A stretch of DNA of 64,000 bases from SZUA-22 sp963751695 (GTDB taxonomy: Bacteria; Bacteroidota; Ignavibacteria; Ignavibacteriales; Melioribacteraceae), in NCBI GenBank assembly GCA_963751695.1, contig CAVVVP010000003.1, positions 124,001-188,000 on the forward strand, in the 5' to 3' direction. Positions 44,024-51,992 of this stretch are shown here, piece after piece. How positions within the stretch are numbered: the stretch's first letter is position 1; each line of letters starts with the position of its first letter. The position numbers were made by a program, and so were the translations under genes. Below the pieces are notes generated by a model that worked only from the letters and a program-made list of their open reading frames with translations, did not search any database and had not been told where the DNA came from.

Positions 44024-45360
44024 TCGAAAAAGTCCTCTACTTTATCCACAACTTCTGGTAATGTAAAAACTACAACTTTATCGTCACTTTGGAATACTGT
44101 ATCGCCAATTGTTATGTATCCAATATCGTTTCTAATATATCCACCTATTATCGCACCTTTAGGAAACTTTAAATCTCTAACTGGTTTTTGGGTTATTGAG
44201 CTTCCATCTTTAACTACATATTCAAGGACGTCTGCATCGATACCAGAAATATTAACAGCAGATATAACATTTGCCCTTCTAATAAATCTAGATATTATAT
44301 TCGCTGCAATTAATTTTTTATTGATCAATGAATCTAAACCAATTGTCTGTGTTAAAGGGACATAATCAACATTATCCACTTGAGCAATTGTTTTAGAAAC
44401 TCCCAAATGCTTTGCCATTAAGCAAGTTATAATATTTGTTTCAGCATTAGCAGTAACAGAAACGAAAGCATCCATATCAATAATTGCTTCTTGAGCAAGT
44501 AAATCAATATCTCTTCCATCACCTTGAATAACAAGTGTTTTTCTGAGATAATCGGCAAGCTCCATAGTTTTTTCTGTATTAGATTCAATCAGTTTAACAT
44601 TAATTTTGTCCTCAAGAAGACGTGCAGCCTTCCTACCAATTTTTCCACCACCAAGTATCATAACATTTTCTATATGCACATCATCTTTCCCGATAATCTT
44701 CATAATTTCTTCAACACCATCTTGTGTTGTTATTACAAAAACCTGATCGTTTTTTATAAAGATATCGTTACCTGTTGGAATTATAGTTTGTGGTCCGCGT
44801 TGAATTGCCGATACTCTAAATGACGTAGAAGGATACTTTTCAGCAACATCGCGCATTGACAAGTTTATTATCGGATTACCACTTTCCATTTTAATACCAA
44901 TAATTAGAAGTTTTCCTTGTTCAATCTCAACAATATCTGTAGCGGCCGATCTTTCAATCAGCTTTACAATCTCTATTGCAGCAAGTTCTTCCGGATATAT
45001 CAAATAATCAATTCCTAAGGATTTAATCATATCAAGGTTTTCATCTGAGACATATTCTGCGCTGCTAACTCTGGCTATTGTTTTTTTCGCTCCAAGTTTT
45101 TTAGCCAAAATTGCTGTGTTTATATTGATCGATTCAATAGATGTTACAGCTACTACTAAATCAGTTTTATCTACTTTAGCATCTTTTAGAATTCTAATAG
45201 ATGTAGACGATCCTTGAAATGACAAAACATCCGTACTGGAGCTTGTTGCCTCAACATGATTTTCATCAATATCAATTATAGAAATGTCGTGTTCTTTGCT
45301 TGATAACTGTTTCGCCAGATGATAACCAACATCTCCAACACCGGCAATAATTATTTTCAT
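44020..45360 (-). CDS. trkA: Trk system potassium transporter regulatory subunit
   Basis: The 446-residue cytoplasmic protein has two RCK modules. The first begins MKIIIAGVGDVGYHLAKQLS, a Gly-rich NAD(H)-binding Rossmann start. The second begins near residue 230 with NVMILGGGKIGRKAARLLE. Each is followed by a TrkA_C ligand-binding domain (around 145-225 and 365-446). This is the full-length E. coli-like architecture that gates TrkH in response to nucleotides. It is the first gene of the trkA-trkH-unknown-rfbA run and is divergent from the esterase gene. Confidence 0.95.
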   Translation of the reverse strand: MKIIIAGVGDVGYHLAKQLSSKEHDISIIDIDENHVEATSSSTDVLSFQGSSTSIRILKDAKVDKTDLVVAVTSIESININTAILAKKLGAKKTIARVSSAEYVSDENLDMIKSLGIDYLIYPEELAAIEIVKLIERSAATDIVEIEQGKLLIIGIKMESGNPIINLSMRDVAEKYPSTSFRVSAIQRGPQTIIPTGNDIFIKNDQVFVITTQDGVEEIMKIIGKDDVHIENVMILGGGKIGRKAARLLEDKINVKLIESNTEKTMELADYLRKTLVIQGDGRDIDLLAQEAIIDMDAFVSVTANAETNIITCLMAKHLGVSKTIAQVDNVDYVPLTQTIGLDSLINKKLIAANIISRFIRRANVISAVNISGIDADVLEYVVKDGSSITQKPVRDLKFPKGAIIGGYIRNDIGYITIGDTVFQSDDKVVVFTLPEVVDKVEDFFD

Positions 45361-45504
45361 AATACTCTCAAATTATGATCAGTCTAAAATTAATGTTGTT
45401 TAAACAATTATACTAATTCAAAATCGCGATGGATTTTTGTAAATTCAGACACAAAATTCTTCTGGTCAAAATTAAACTTATTAATTCATTTTATAACTGA
45501 TTAA

Positions 45505-46704
45505 ATGACATTTAAAAGTAACTACATAATTTTTTCCATTCTTATATCTCTTATAACTCACATCATATTCTTGTTCATTATATTTCCTTCTACCCAATCA
45601 GAGTTTAATAAATTTATTTCAAAAATGAGTAAGATTTCTCTAAATAAAGAAAAACAAATATTTATTGAAAATTATTTGGAAACTCAAAGTAAAATTGGAA
45701 TTCCAATCATTGACAAAAACACAGCACACTTCTTGTTTTATGGTGTGGCCGATACGGTGTCTATTGCTGGAGATTGTAATGGATGGAATCCTAGCAATTC
45801 ACTTTTTACGAGAATTGATAATACAAAACTTTTTTACAGATCAGAAAAATTTGAAAAAAGTGCACGCCTTGATTATAAAATAGTAATCAACAATTCTCAC
45901 TGGATTCTCGATCCAGAAAATCCGAATCTCGCTCCGGGTGGATTTGGACCGAATTCTGAACTTTCGATGTCAGAATACATTCAACCAAGCGAAATAGTAT
46001 ACGATTCCTCGATTAGTCATGGTAAAATAATAGATCTTAAGTTTTATAGCAGATTGCTGGGGAGAATATATAAACTAGATATTTATTTGCCACCAGGATA
46101 TGATTCTTTGGCACCCAAAGGTTATCCTACGATTTACTTCCAAGATGGTAGTGACTACATTTCGCTTGGTTCCTCAATTAATATTATTGATAACCTTATA
46201 AATGAAAATAGAATTCAAAAAATTATTTCTGTTTTTGTGACTCCAACGAATCGAATGGAAGAATTTGGTGGAAACAAACGTACCGAATACTCTAACTTTT
46301 TTTCGATTGAGTTAGTTCCCCATATCGATTCACTTTTTAATACAGTCAAAAATAAATCTCAAAGACTTATTCTTGGAACTTCTCTTGGAGCCAATATAAG
46401 CGCTTACATTAGTTACAACTATCCTGAAGTTTTTGGAAATTGTGGTCTGCATTCAGCTGCATTTTGGGTAAATGATAATGAAGTATACAATCTTTTTGTA
46501 AACGGCAAGATAAAATCAATTAGATTTGTTGCAACATGGGGAACTTATGAAAGCCTTTATGAGAATATGAGAAGTTTTGCACATGCTATAAGCAAGAAAG
46601 GGTACATAATAGACTATCTTGAATTGCCAGAAGGACATAGTTGGGGACAGTGGCGAGCTACAACAGATTTTATTTTGGAGACAATTTTTCCATACAATAA
46701 ATAA
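45505..46704 (+). CDS. CBM48-linked esterase (esterase D / Fes-like alpha/beta hydrolase)
   Basis: The 399-residue protein begins with a signal anchor (about residues 7-30). A CBM48/E-set domain follows around 70-165 (VSIAGDCNGWNPSNSLF ... HWILDPENPNL), then an alpha/beta hydrolase with YKLDIYLPPGYDSL, nucleophile motif GTSLG (Ser293) and EGHSWGQWR (His378). CBM48 plus esterase D architecture occurs in acetylxylan esterase, feruloyl esterase and enterochelin esterase-like proteins. The eight bases before a GH13 gene point to a carbohydrate target. The exact ester is unknown. Confidence 0.82.
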   Translation: MTFKSNYIIFSILISLITHIIFLFIIFPSTQSEFNKFISKMSKISLNKEKQIFIENYLETQSKIGIPIIDKNTAHFLFYGVADTVSIAGDCNGWNPSNSLFTRIDNTKLFYRSEKFEKSARLDYKIVINNSHWILDPENPNLAPGGFGPNSELSMSEYIQPSEIVYDSSISHGKIIDLKFYSRLLGRIYKLDIYLPPGYDSLAPKGYPTIYFQDGSDYISLGSSINIIDNLINENRIQKIISVFVTPTNRMEEFGGNKRTEYSNFFSIELVPHIDSLFNTVKNKSQRLILGTSLGANISAYISYNYPEVFGNCGLHSAAFWVNDNEVYNLFVNGKIKSIRFVATWGTYESLYENMRSFAHAISKKGYIIDYLELPEGHSWGQWRATTDFILETIFPYNK

Positions 46705-46711
46705 AAATACT

Positions 46712-48535
46712 ATGAAAAGAATTTTACATTTATCTTTAATTTTGCTTTGCACAACAAATTTGTTTTTTTCTCAGTCATTTACAGTTTCTAAAATCGAACC
46801 ATCAAACTGGTGGAAAGGAATGAAAACTAATCAGATTCAACTAATGGTTTATGGTAAAAATCTTGAAAATGTAAAAGTGGAAAGTTCGAATTTAAGTATT
46901 CAATCTGTTGAGCATGTAGAAAATCCCTCTTATTTATTTGTTAATCTTGATCTTAGCGAGTCAGAAGCAGGAAATTACCAACTGACTTTTTCAAATTCTG
47001 AGAAAGAAATAACCGTCCCATTTCCAGTACTTGGGAGAGATACTTCAGTGCTTAGACATCAAGGATTTAGTAATAGAGATGCAATTTACCTGTTAATGCC
47101 CGATAGATTTTCAAATGGTGATCCATCAAATGATTTTATCGATGGGTATATTGACACTTTTCAAAATCAGTATACTCAGGCTAGACATGGAGGTGATATT
47201 CAAGGAATTATAGATCGACTGGATTATATAAAAGATCTTGGAATTACTACAATATGGATAACTCCGTTTGTTGAAAACAATACATTCAGAAGTTATCATG
47301 GTTATGCAGCAACTGATTTTTACAAGATTGATCCGCGACTTGGTGACCTTCAGCTTTATAAAGATTTAGTCAACAAAGCACATCATAAAGGTTTGAAAGT
47401 AATTTTGGATCATGTTTCAAATCATATTAGCTTAGATCATCCCTGGATTCAAAATCTTCCAACACCGGATTGGATCAATGGAACAATTGACGATCATCTA
47501 AATGCTAATCACAATAAAATGGTTTATACTGATCCTTACGCAGACTCTACTACAATAGAGCAGGTTTACAGAGGTTGGTTTGTACCTTACATGCCCGACC
47601 TCAATCAAGAAAATGAATATTTGGGGAATTATATTAAACAGAATACCATCTGGTGGCTTGAAACTATTGGTCTTGATGGAATTCGGGAAGACACATATCC
47701 ATATTGTAATCAGAAATTTATGTCTGAGTGGGCGGAAACAATTCTAGAAGAATATCCAACTATTAATATTCTTGGAGAAGTATGGACGGGTGAACCTGCT
47801 TTCTTATCAGCGTATCAGTCAAAAAATATACTTATTCCAACTGAAACCAATCTGCCAACTGTTACTGATTTCGGTATGCGGGATGTTCTTGTAGATTTCT
47901 TAACTGGTAAAAGTGGATTGGGTCCTTTCCATGATCTTCTTGCAAAAGATTTTCTCTATTGGAATAGTAACGAACTAGTTACATTTATAGACAATCACGA
48001 TGTGGGGCGGGCAATGTTTCAAGCCAATTCAAATTTAGAAAAATTTAAAATTGCTTTTCATCTTTTATTGACTACGCGTGGGATTCCACAAATATTTTAT
48101 GGAACTGAGATAGGTATGGTCGAGAATAATGACCATGGAACACTTAGAAAGAATTTTCCGGGTGGATTTCCTGAAGATGAACGAAACGCTTTTACCAGAG
48201 AAGGGAGAAGTGAATATGAAAACGAAATTTTTGATTTTCTAAAGCAAATGCTGCTCTTAAGACAAAAACATATATCACTTTCTACTGGAAAAATGACTCA
48301 CTTTCCAGCAAATAATAATGTTTACATTTATTTTAAGTCAAATAGAAACGAATTAATTCTAAATGTAATTAATTCGAATAAAATTGATGTCGAAATCAAT
48401 ACGAAAGAGTTCAGTCATTTTCTTGAATCCAAAAAAATATTAAAAGATTTGGTTGAACATAAAACTATTGATATCCAGGATCATCAATTGATCAAAATTG
48501 AGGGAATGAAAGCTAAAATGTTTTTAGTACAATAG
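46712..48535 (+). CDS. GH13 cyclomaltodextrinase / neopullulanase-like alpha-glucanase
   Basis: I start at the ATG at 46712, which gives a clean signal peptide (MKRILHLSLILLCTTNLFFS); an earlier ATG at 46619 lies inside the esterase gene. The 607-residue protein has an N-terminal Ig-like domain (KIEPSNWWKGMKTNQIQLMV), typical of SusA/cyclomaltodextrinase-type enzymes, then the catalytic barrel. Region I is LDHVSNH, region II GIREDTY (Asp327), region III LGEVWTG (Glu356) and region IV FIDNHDVGR (Asp430), all canonical. It would hydrolyse maltodextrins or cyclodextrins, probably in the periplasm because there is a signal peptide but no sorting domain. Confidence 0.9.
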   Translation: MKRILHLSLILLCTTNLFFSQSFTVSKIEPSNWWKGMKTNQIQLMVYGKNLENVKVESSNLSIQSVEHVENPSYLFVNLDLSESEAGNYQLTFSNSEKEITVPFPVLGRDTSVLRHQGFSNRDAIYLLMPDRFSNGDPSNDFIDGYIDTFQNQYTQARHGGDIQGIIDRLDYIKDLGITTIWITPFVENNTFRSYHGYAATDFYKIDPRLGDLQLYKDLVNKAHHKGLKVILDHVSNHISLDHPWIQNLPTPDWINGTIDDHLNANHNKMVYTDPYADSTTIEQVYRGWFVPYMPDLNQENEYLGNYIKQNTIWWLETIGLDGIREDTYPYCNQKFMSEWAETILEEYPTINILGEVWTGEPAFLSAYQSKNILIPTETNLPTVTDFGMRDVLVDFLTGKSGLGPFHDLLAKDFLYWNSNELVTFIDNHDVGRAMFQANSNLEKFKIAFHLLLTTRGIPQIFYGTEIGMVENNDHGTLRKNFPGGFPEDERNAFTREGRSEYENEIFDFLKQMLLLRQKHISLSTGKMTHFPANNNVYIYFKSNRNELILNVINSNKIDVEINTKEFSHFLESKKILKDLVEHKTIDIQDHQLIKIEGMKAKMFLVQ

Positions 48536-48546
48536 TTAGATATTGA

Positions 48547-49737
48547 TTATAACTCAAGTTCAACCAGTGAGGCAATTTTTCTTATTACTTTATCTACTGT
48601 AGCATCAGGACAAGACGCTCCGCTAGTAACTGCAATAGTCACAACTTCTTTTTCAGGAAGAAACCTTTCAGTAGTGGTTTCCTTTTTGTGATGCAAATTG
48701 AAATGGACAATTTCATTTATATGTTTAATTCTCGATTCATCCATAATAAAATATGTGGGGAATTTTCTTTCCAATAGTTCTACAATATGAGAAGTATTGG
48801 AACTATTATAACCACCAACAACAATGGCTAAATCAGATTCTTCCTCCATCAATCCATAGGTGGCTCTTTGGTTGTCATTTGTTGCATAACATAGTGTATC
48901 TCTCGTATCAGCAAAATGATCTTCAATGTTCTCCGCTCCAAATCTAAGAACCATTGTTTCTTGCATAAAGTTTGCTATCTCTTCTGTTTCACTGGCGAGC
49001 ATTGTAGTTTGATTTACTACTCCAATTCTTTGAAGGTCCTTTTCAACATCAAAGTTCTGTGAAAACTTATTCTTAAAAATAGAATAAAACTCGTTCTGTT
49101 CAATTTCACCTAAAATTATTTTTGTAAGCAGACTTGCCTCCTCCATATCTCTTACAATAACAGAGGGTGATTTGTCTTTGCTGTGTGAAAATGTGGCACG
49201 TGTTTCTTCGTGTTCAGCCTTACCATGAATTATAACAGTAAAATCGTCTACACCAAGTTCGCTTGATTTCTTCCAAACTTTCTCAACAAATGGGCATGTA
49301 GTATTGTAATGATAAGGATCAATTCCAAGATCCTTTAATTTTTCTTCAATCTCAATTGTTGTTCCGAAAGCTGGAATTATAACAATATCATCAGATGTAA
49401 GTGTTTCCCAGTCAACTAACATTTTGCCAGTAGTGTCTTGTAGGAATTGAACTCCCTGTGAAATTAGATCTTCATTTACAGCAGGATTATGGATCATTTC
49501 GCTTAACAGAAAAATTCTTTTGCCCTTATTTTCATCAATAGCTTTGTATGCTATCTCTATTGCATTTTCTACTCCATAGCAAAACCCAAAATGCCTAGCT
49601 ATTAAAAACTTAACTCTACCTAGATCAATTTCAGTTGGAGTAAAATCCTGCTTTCTTGGATCATCCAATTTTCTCTGCTCTTTGATCTGAGCAATTATTG
49701 AACTCTTATATAGGTCCGGAATATTAAAATTTTTCAT
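48547..49737 (-). CDS. ispH: 4-hydroxy-3-methylbut-2-enyl diphosphate reductase
   Basis: IspH is the last enzyme of the MEP isoprenoid pathway and reduces HMBPP to IPP and DMAPP with a 4Fe-4S cluster. The three cluster cysteines are visible in HFGFCYGVENAI, TTCPFVEKV and SGASCPDATVDK. At 396 residues it is longer than the ~315-residue E. coli type and belongs to the long form also found in cyanobacteria and Bacteroidota relatives. It converges on the GH13 gene with 11 bases between stops and follows the PepSY-TM gene after 19 bases. Confidence 0.94.
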   Translation of the reverse strand: MKNFNIPDLYKSSIIAQIKEQRKLDDPRKQDFTPTEIDLGRVKFLIARHFGFCYGVENAIEIAYKAIDENKGKRIFLLSEMIHNPAVNEDLISQGVQFLQDTTGKMLVDWETLTSDDIVIIPAFGTTIEIEEKLKDLGIDPYHYNTTCPFVEKVWKKSSELGVDDFTVIIHGKAEHEETRATFSHSKDKSPSVIVRDMEEASLLTKIILGEIEQNEFYSIFKNKFSQNFDVEKDLQRIGVVNQTTMLASETEEIANFMQETMVLRFGAENIEDHFADTRDTLCYATNDNQRATYGLMEEESDLAIVVGGYNSSNTSHIVELLERKFPTYFIMDESRIKHINEIVHFNLHHKKETTTERFLPEKEVVTIAVTSGASCPDATVDKVIRKIASLVELEL

Positions 49738-49756
49738 ACTTGTATAACAATAATTA

Positions 49757-50311
49757 CTAATAATATAAAACTAAAAAGAAAAGAGGAATTGCTACCCCTA
49801 ATAAAAAGAACCATTTACCTCTTCCTTTAAAACCATTTTTGCCTTTGTTCATCATCAATCCTGTAACAGCAAGCAATATAAGTGCGATAGCAAAAATATC
49901 AGCGATCCAAGTCCATAATTTTTTAGGAGTGTTCAGATGAAGAAAATTTGATTCTTTAAATACATACCTATCACTGATCTTTTCAATTATAACAACACCG
50001 CTTTCAAGGTTAGCAGATACTGTTTTATTTTTTAAAAATATGTCAATAAGAATTGGTGAATTTCTGAAACTGTTCTTGATAGTATCTTTGATTTTTAAAG
50101 CTGATATTACATAAGAGACTGATTTCTCTTTAGTAAATGAAGAATCCCCCAAAGGTTCTATTAACAAGGTATCCTTTTCAACTATATAATTCGGATTCCA
50201 ATCATTGATATGATTTACTGCAATACCTGAAAGAGCATAAATTATGGTCAATGCAGCAACAACAAAACCAGTATCACGATGGATTACTCTAACTATTCTG
50301 CGCCATTTCAT
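49757..50311 (-). CDS. PepSY-associated transmembrane protein
   Basis: The 184-residue protein starts with the hallmark WRRIVRVIHRDTGFVVAALTIIYALSGIAVNH of PepSY-associated TM proteins. This carries a His at the membrane interface (HRDTG) and a first transmembrane helix. A periplasmic domain of about 90 residues and two C-terminal helices (about 135-153 and 165-183) follow. Larger relatives occur with siderophore receptors and some act as ferric-siderophore or heme reductases. Here there is only the short form. It lies 40 bases after a DUF4920 gene and is probably in the same transcript. Confidence 0.82.
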   Translation of the reverse strand: MKWRRIVRVIHRDTGFVVAALTIIYALSGIAVNHINDWNPNYIVEKDTLLIEPLGDSSFTKEKSVSYVISALKIKDTIKNSFRNSPILIDIFLKNKTVSANLESGVVIIEKISDRYVFKESNFLHLNTPKKLWTWIADIFAIALILLAVTGLMMNKGKNGFKGRGKWFFLLGVAIPLFFLVLYY

Positions 50312-50351
50312 ATTTTATCGTAGTTTCCAAAATTAATGAACAAATAAGAAT

Positions 50352-50813
50352 CTATATCTCCGCGCCGATACCTTTTATTTGATAGATTGTTTTTACTTCT
50401 TTTTTTGAATGTTCACAATCTTCATGGTTCTCTTTTGAATGGCCACAATTTTCTCCAGAACATTCTACTTCAGATTCGAAATCGAACGAATATACTTCTC
50501 CTTCCACAAGTGCTTTCTTCCCTTTTGCTTCCATTGGAAAAACAATTACGCCATCCTGCACCTTTACACGAATTGTTTCAAATTCTTTGTCGCTTGCTAA
50601 CTCAATCCAGCATCCTCTTTTTTTGCAAACATTTACAACCGTACCTTCTACCAGAACTTTTTTTCCTACAAATTCTTCTGGACTTTCAACTATCTCTGAA
50701 ATTTTTGTTTTTTCATTTAATGTGATATCTTCGCCATATTTTTTAACATCTTCTGCTACCAAATTGATAATTAAAAAAACAAATAATATCGTGCTTAAAA
50801 TAAACTTCTGCAT
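50352..50813 (-). CDS. DUF4920 domain-containing secreted protein
   Basis: I start at the ATG at 50813, which gives a signal peptide (MQKFILSTILFVFLIINLVA) and has AGGGAG eight to nine bases upstream; an ATG at 50888 would add 25 basic, non-signal residues. The body is an OB-fold-like DUF4920 domain: KISEIVESPEEFVGKKVLVE, NVCKKRGCWIELASD, with two conserved cysteines, and VKVQDGVIVFPMEAKGK. A His/Cys-rich insert near the end (CSGENCGHSKENHEDCEHSK) looks metal-binding and is distinctive. The family is found near metal and redox genes. It precedes the PepSY-TM gene. Confidence 0.82.
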   Translation of the reverse strand: MQKFILSTILFVFLIINLVAEDVKKYGEDITLNEKTKISEIVESPEEFVGKKVLVEGTVVNVCKKRGCWIELASDKEFETIRVKVQDGVIVFPMEAKGKKALVEGEVYSFDFESEVECSGENCGHSKENHEDCEHSKKEVKTIYQIKGIGAEI

Positions 50814-50909
50814 TCTAATTCTCCCTTTACTATTTTGTAATTTCTTATTTTTAAACGCTAAGTTACACTTAGAAAAATATTTTTGCAATTCTAAACTAAT
50901 ACAATTTCT

Positions 50910-51965
50910 ATGAAGAGAAGAAGCTTTCTAAAAGGTTCTGCATTGGTTTCAGCTGTGGCGATCACAGGATCTCAAAGAATACTTGGAAAAACAGGTCAAA
51001 AAGATGATCATTTGCCAAAGATTAAACCAAGTCGACTCAGTAGAGGGGCTACTGTCGGACTGATTGCCCCAGCAGGATATATAACTCAGAAAAACCTGGA
51101 TGAATCAATCGATAATTTGGATAAACTTGGACTAAAAGCATATTACACAGAAAGCATACTTGAGAGAAATGGATATCTTGGAGGAAGCGACGAACATCGT
51201 AGTGCAGAAATTAATCACATGTTCTTGAATGACAAAGTTGATGGAATTATGTGCGCGCGTGGAGGATATGGGTGTAACAGAATACTTCCAATGATCGATT
51301 ATGAGGTCATTAAGTCAAATCCAAAAGTATTGGTTGGATACAGTGATATAACAGCATTGCATAATGCAATTTTCAAAAAAACTGGTCTAGTCACTTTTCA
51401 TGGCCCAGTTGCAACTTCAACTTTCAATGAATTTTCAATTAATAATTTTATTTATACTGTTATGGAACCTAAAAGTGAATTTGCTTTTACTCCATCAGAT
51501 GATTACAGAAAGGGTGGGGATTTTGAGATATACACTATTCGGGAAGGAAAAGCAGAGGGTGAACTAGTCGGCGGAAATCTAAGGATTGTAGTAACGCTAC
51601 CTGGAACTCCTTACGATGTAAATTTCAAAGATAAGATATTATATTTAGAAGAAGTTGATGAAAAGCCATACAGAATAGATAGAATGTTAACTGAATTAAT
51701 ATTAGCTGGCAAACTGCAGCAAGTTGCTGGTATTGCGCTTGGTGTTTTCAGAAAATGTGACAAGAAAGTTGGCTCTAAAAGTGGTGAAAAATCATTCTCA
51801 CTAAAAGAAGTATTGTTTGATAGACTATATGAACTTGGAATTCCAGTGATTTATGGATTATCATTCGGTCATATTGAAAATAAATATACTCTGCCTTTTG
51901 GAATTAAAGCTAAGCTTGATGTGATGAATCAGACCATTACATTGAAAGAAGAAGCAGTAATATGA
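50910..51965 (+). CDS. LD-carboxypeptidase (peptidase S66) with Tat-like signal
   Basis: The 351-residue serine peptidase removes the terminal D-Ala from cell-wall tetrapeptides, or acts on a related LD peptide. The N-terminus MKRRSFLKGSALVSAVAI is a twin-arginine signal (RRSFLK), so the enzyme is probably exported folded; the classic LdcA is cytoplasmic. Motifs: RGGYGCNRILPMIDY, GYSDIT (catalytic Ser, equivalent to E. coli LdcA Ser106), YLEEVDEKPYRIDRML (catalytic Glu region) and LSFGHIENKYTLPFG (catalytic His). It is divergent from the DUF4920 gene and followed after 27 bases by priA. Confidence 0.9.
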   Translation: MKRRSFLKGSALVSAVAITGSQRILGKTGQKDDHLPKIKPSRLSRGATVGLIAPAGYITQKNLDESIDNLDKLGLKAYYTESILERNGYLGGSDEHRSAEINHMFLNDKVDGIMCARGGYGCNRILPMIDYEVIKSNPKVLVGYSDITALHNAIFKKTGLVTFHGPVATSTFNEFSINNFIYTVMEPKSEFAFTPSDDYRKGGDFEIYTIREGKAEGELVGGNLRIVVTLPGTPYDVNFKDKILYLEEVDEKPYRIDRMLTELILAGKLQQVAGIALGVFRKCDKKVGSKSGEKSFSLKEVLFDRLYELGIPVIYGLSFGHIENKYTLPFGIKAKLDVMNQTITLKEEAVI

Positions 51966-51992
51966 CATTCATTTATCTCAAATTATTTTAAT

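Noticed and set aside
48547..48570. Possible terminator between the GH13 gene and ispH
   Set aside because: Only 11 bases separate the stops and no stem of useful length is visible.
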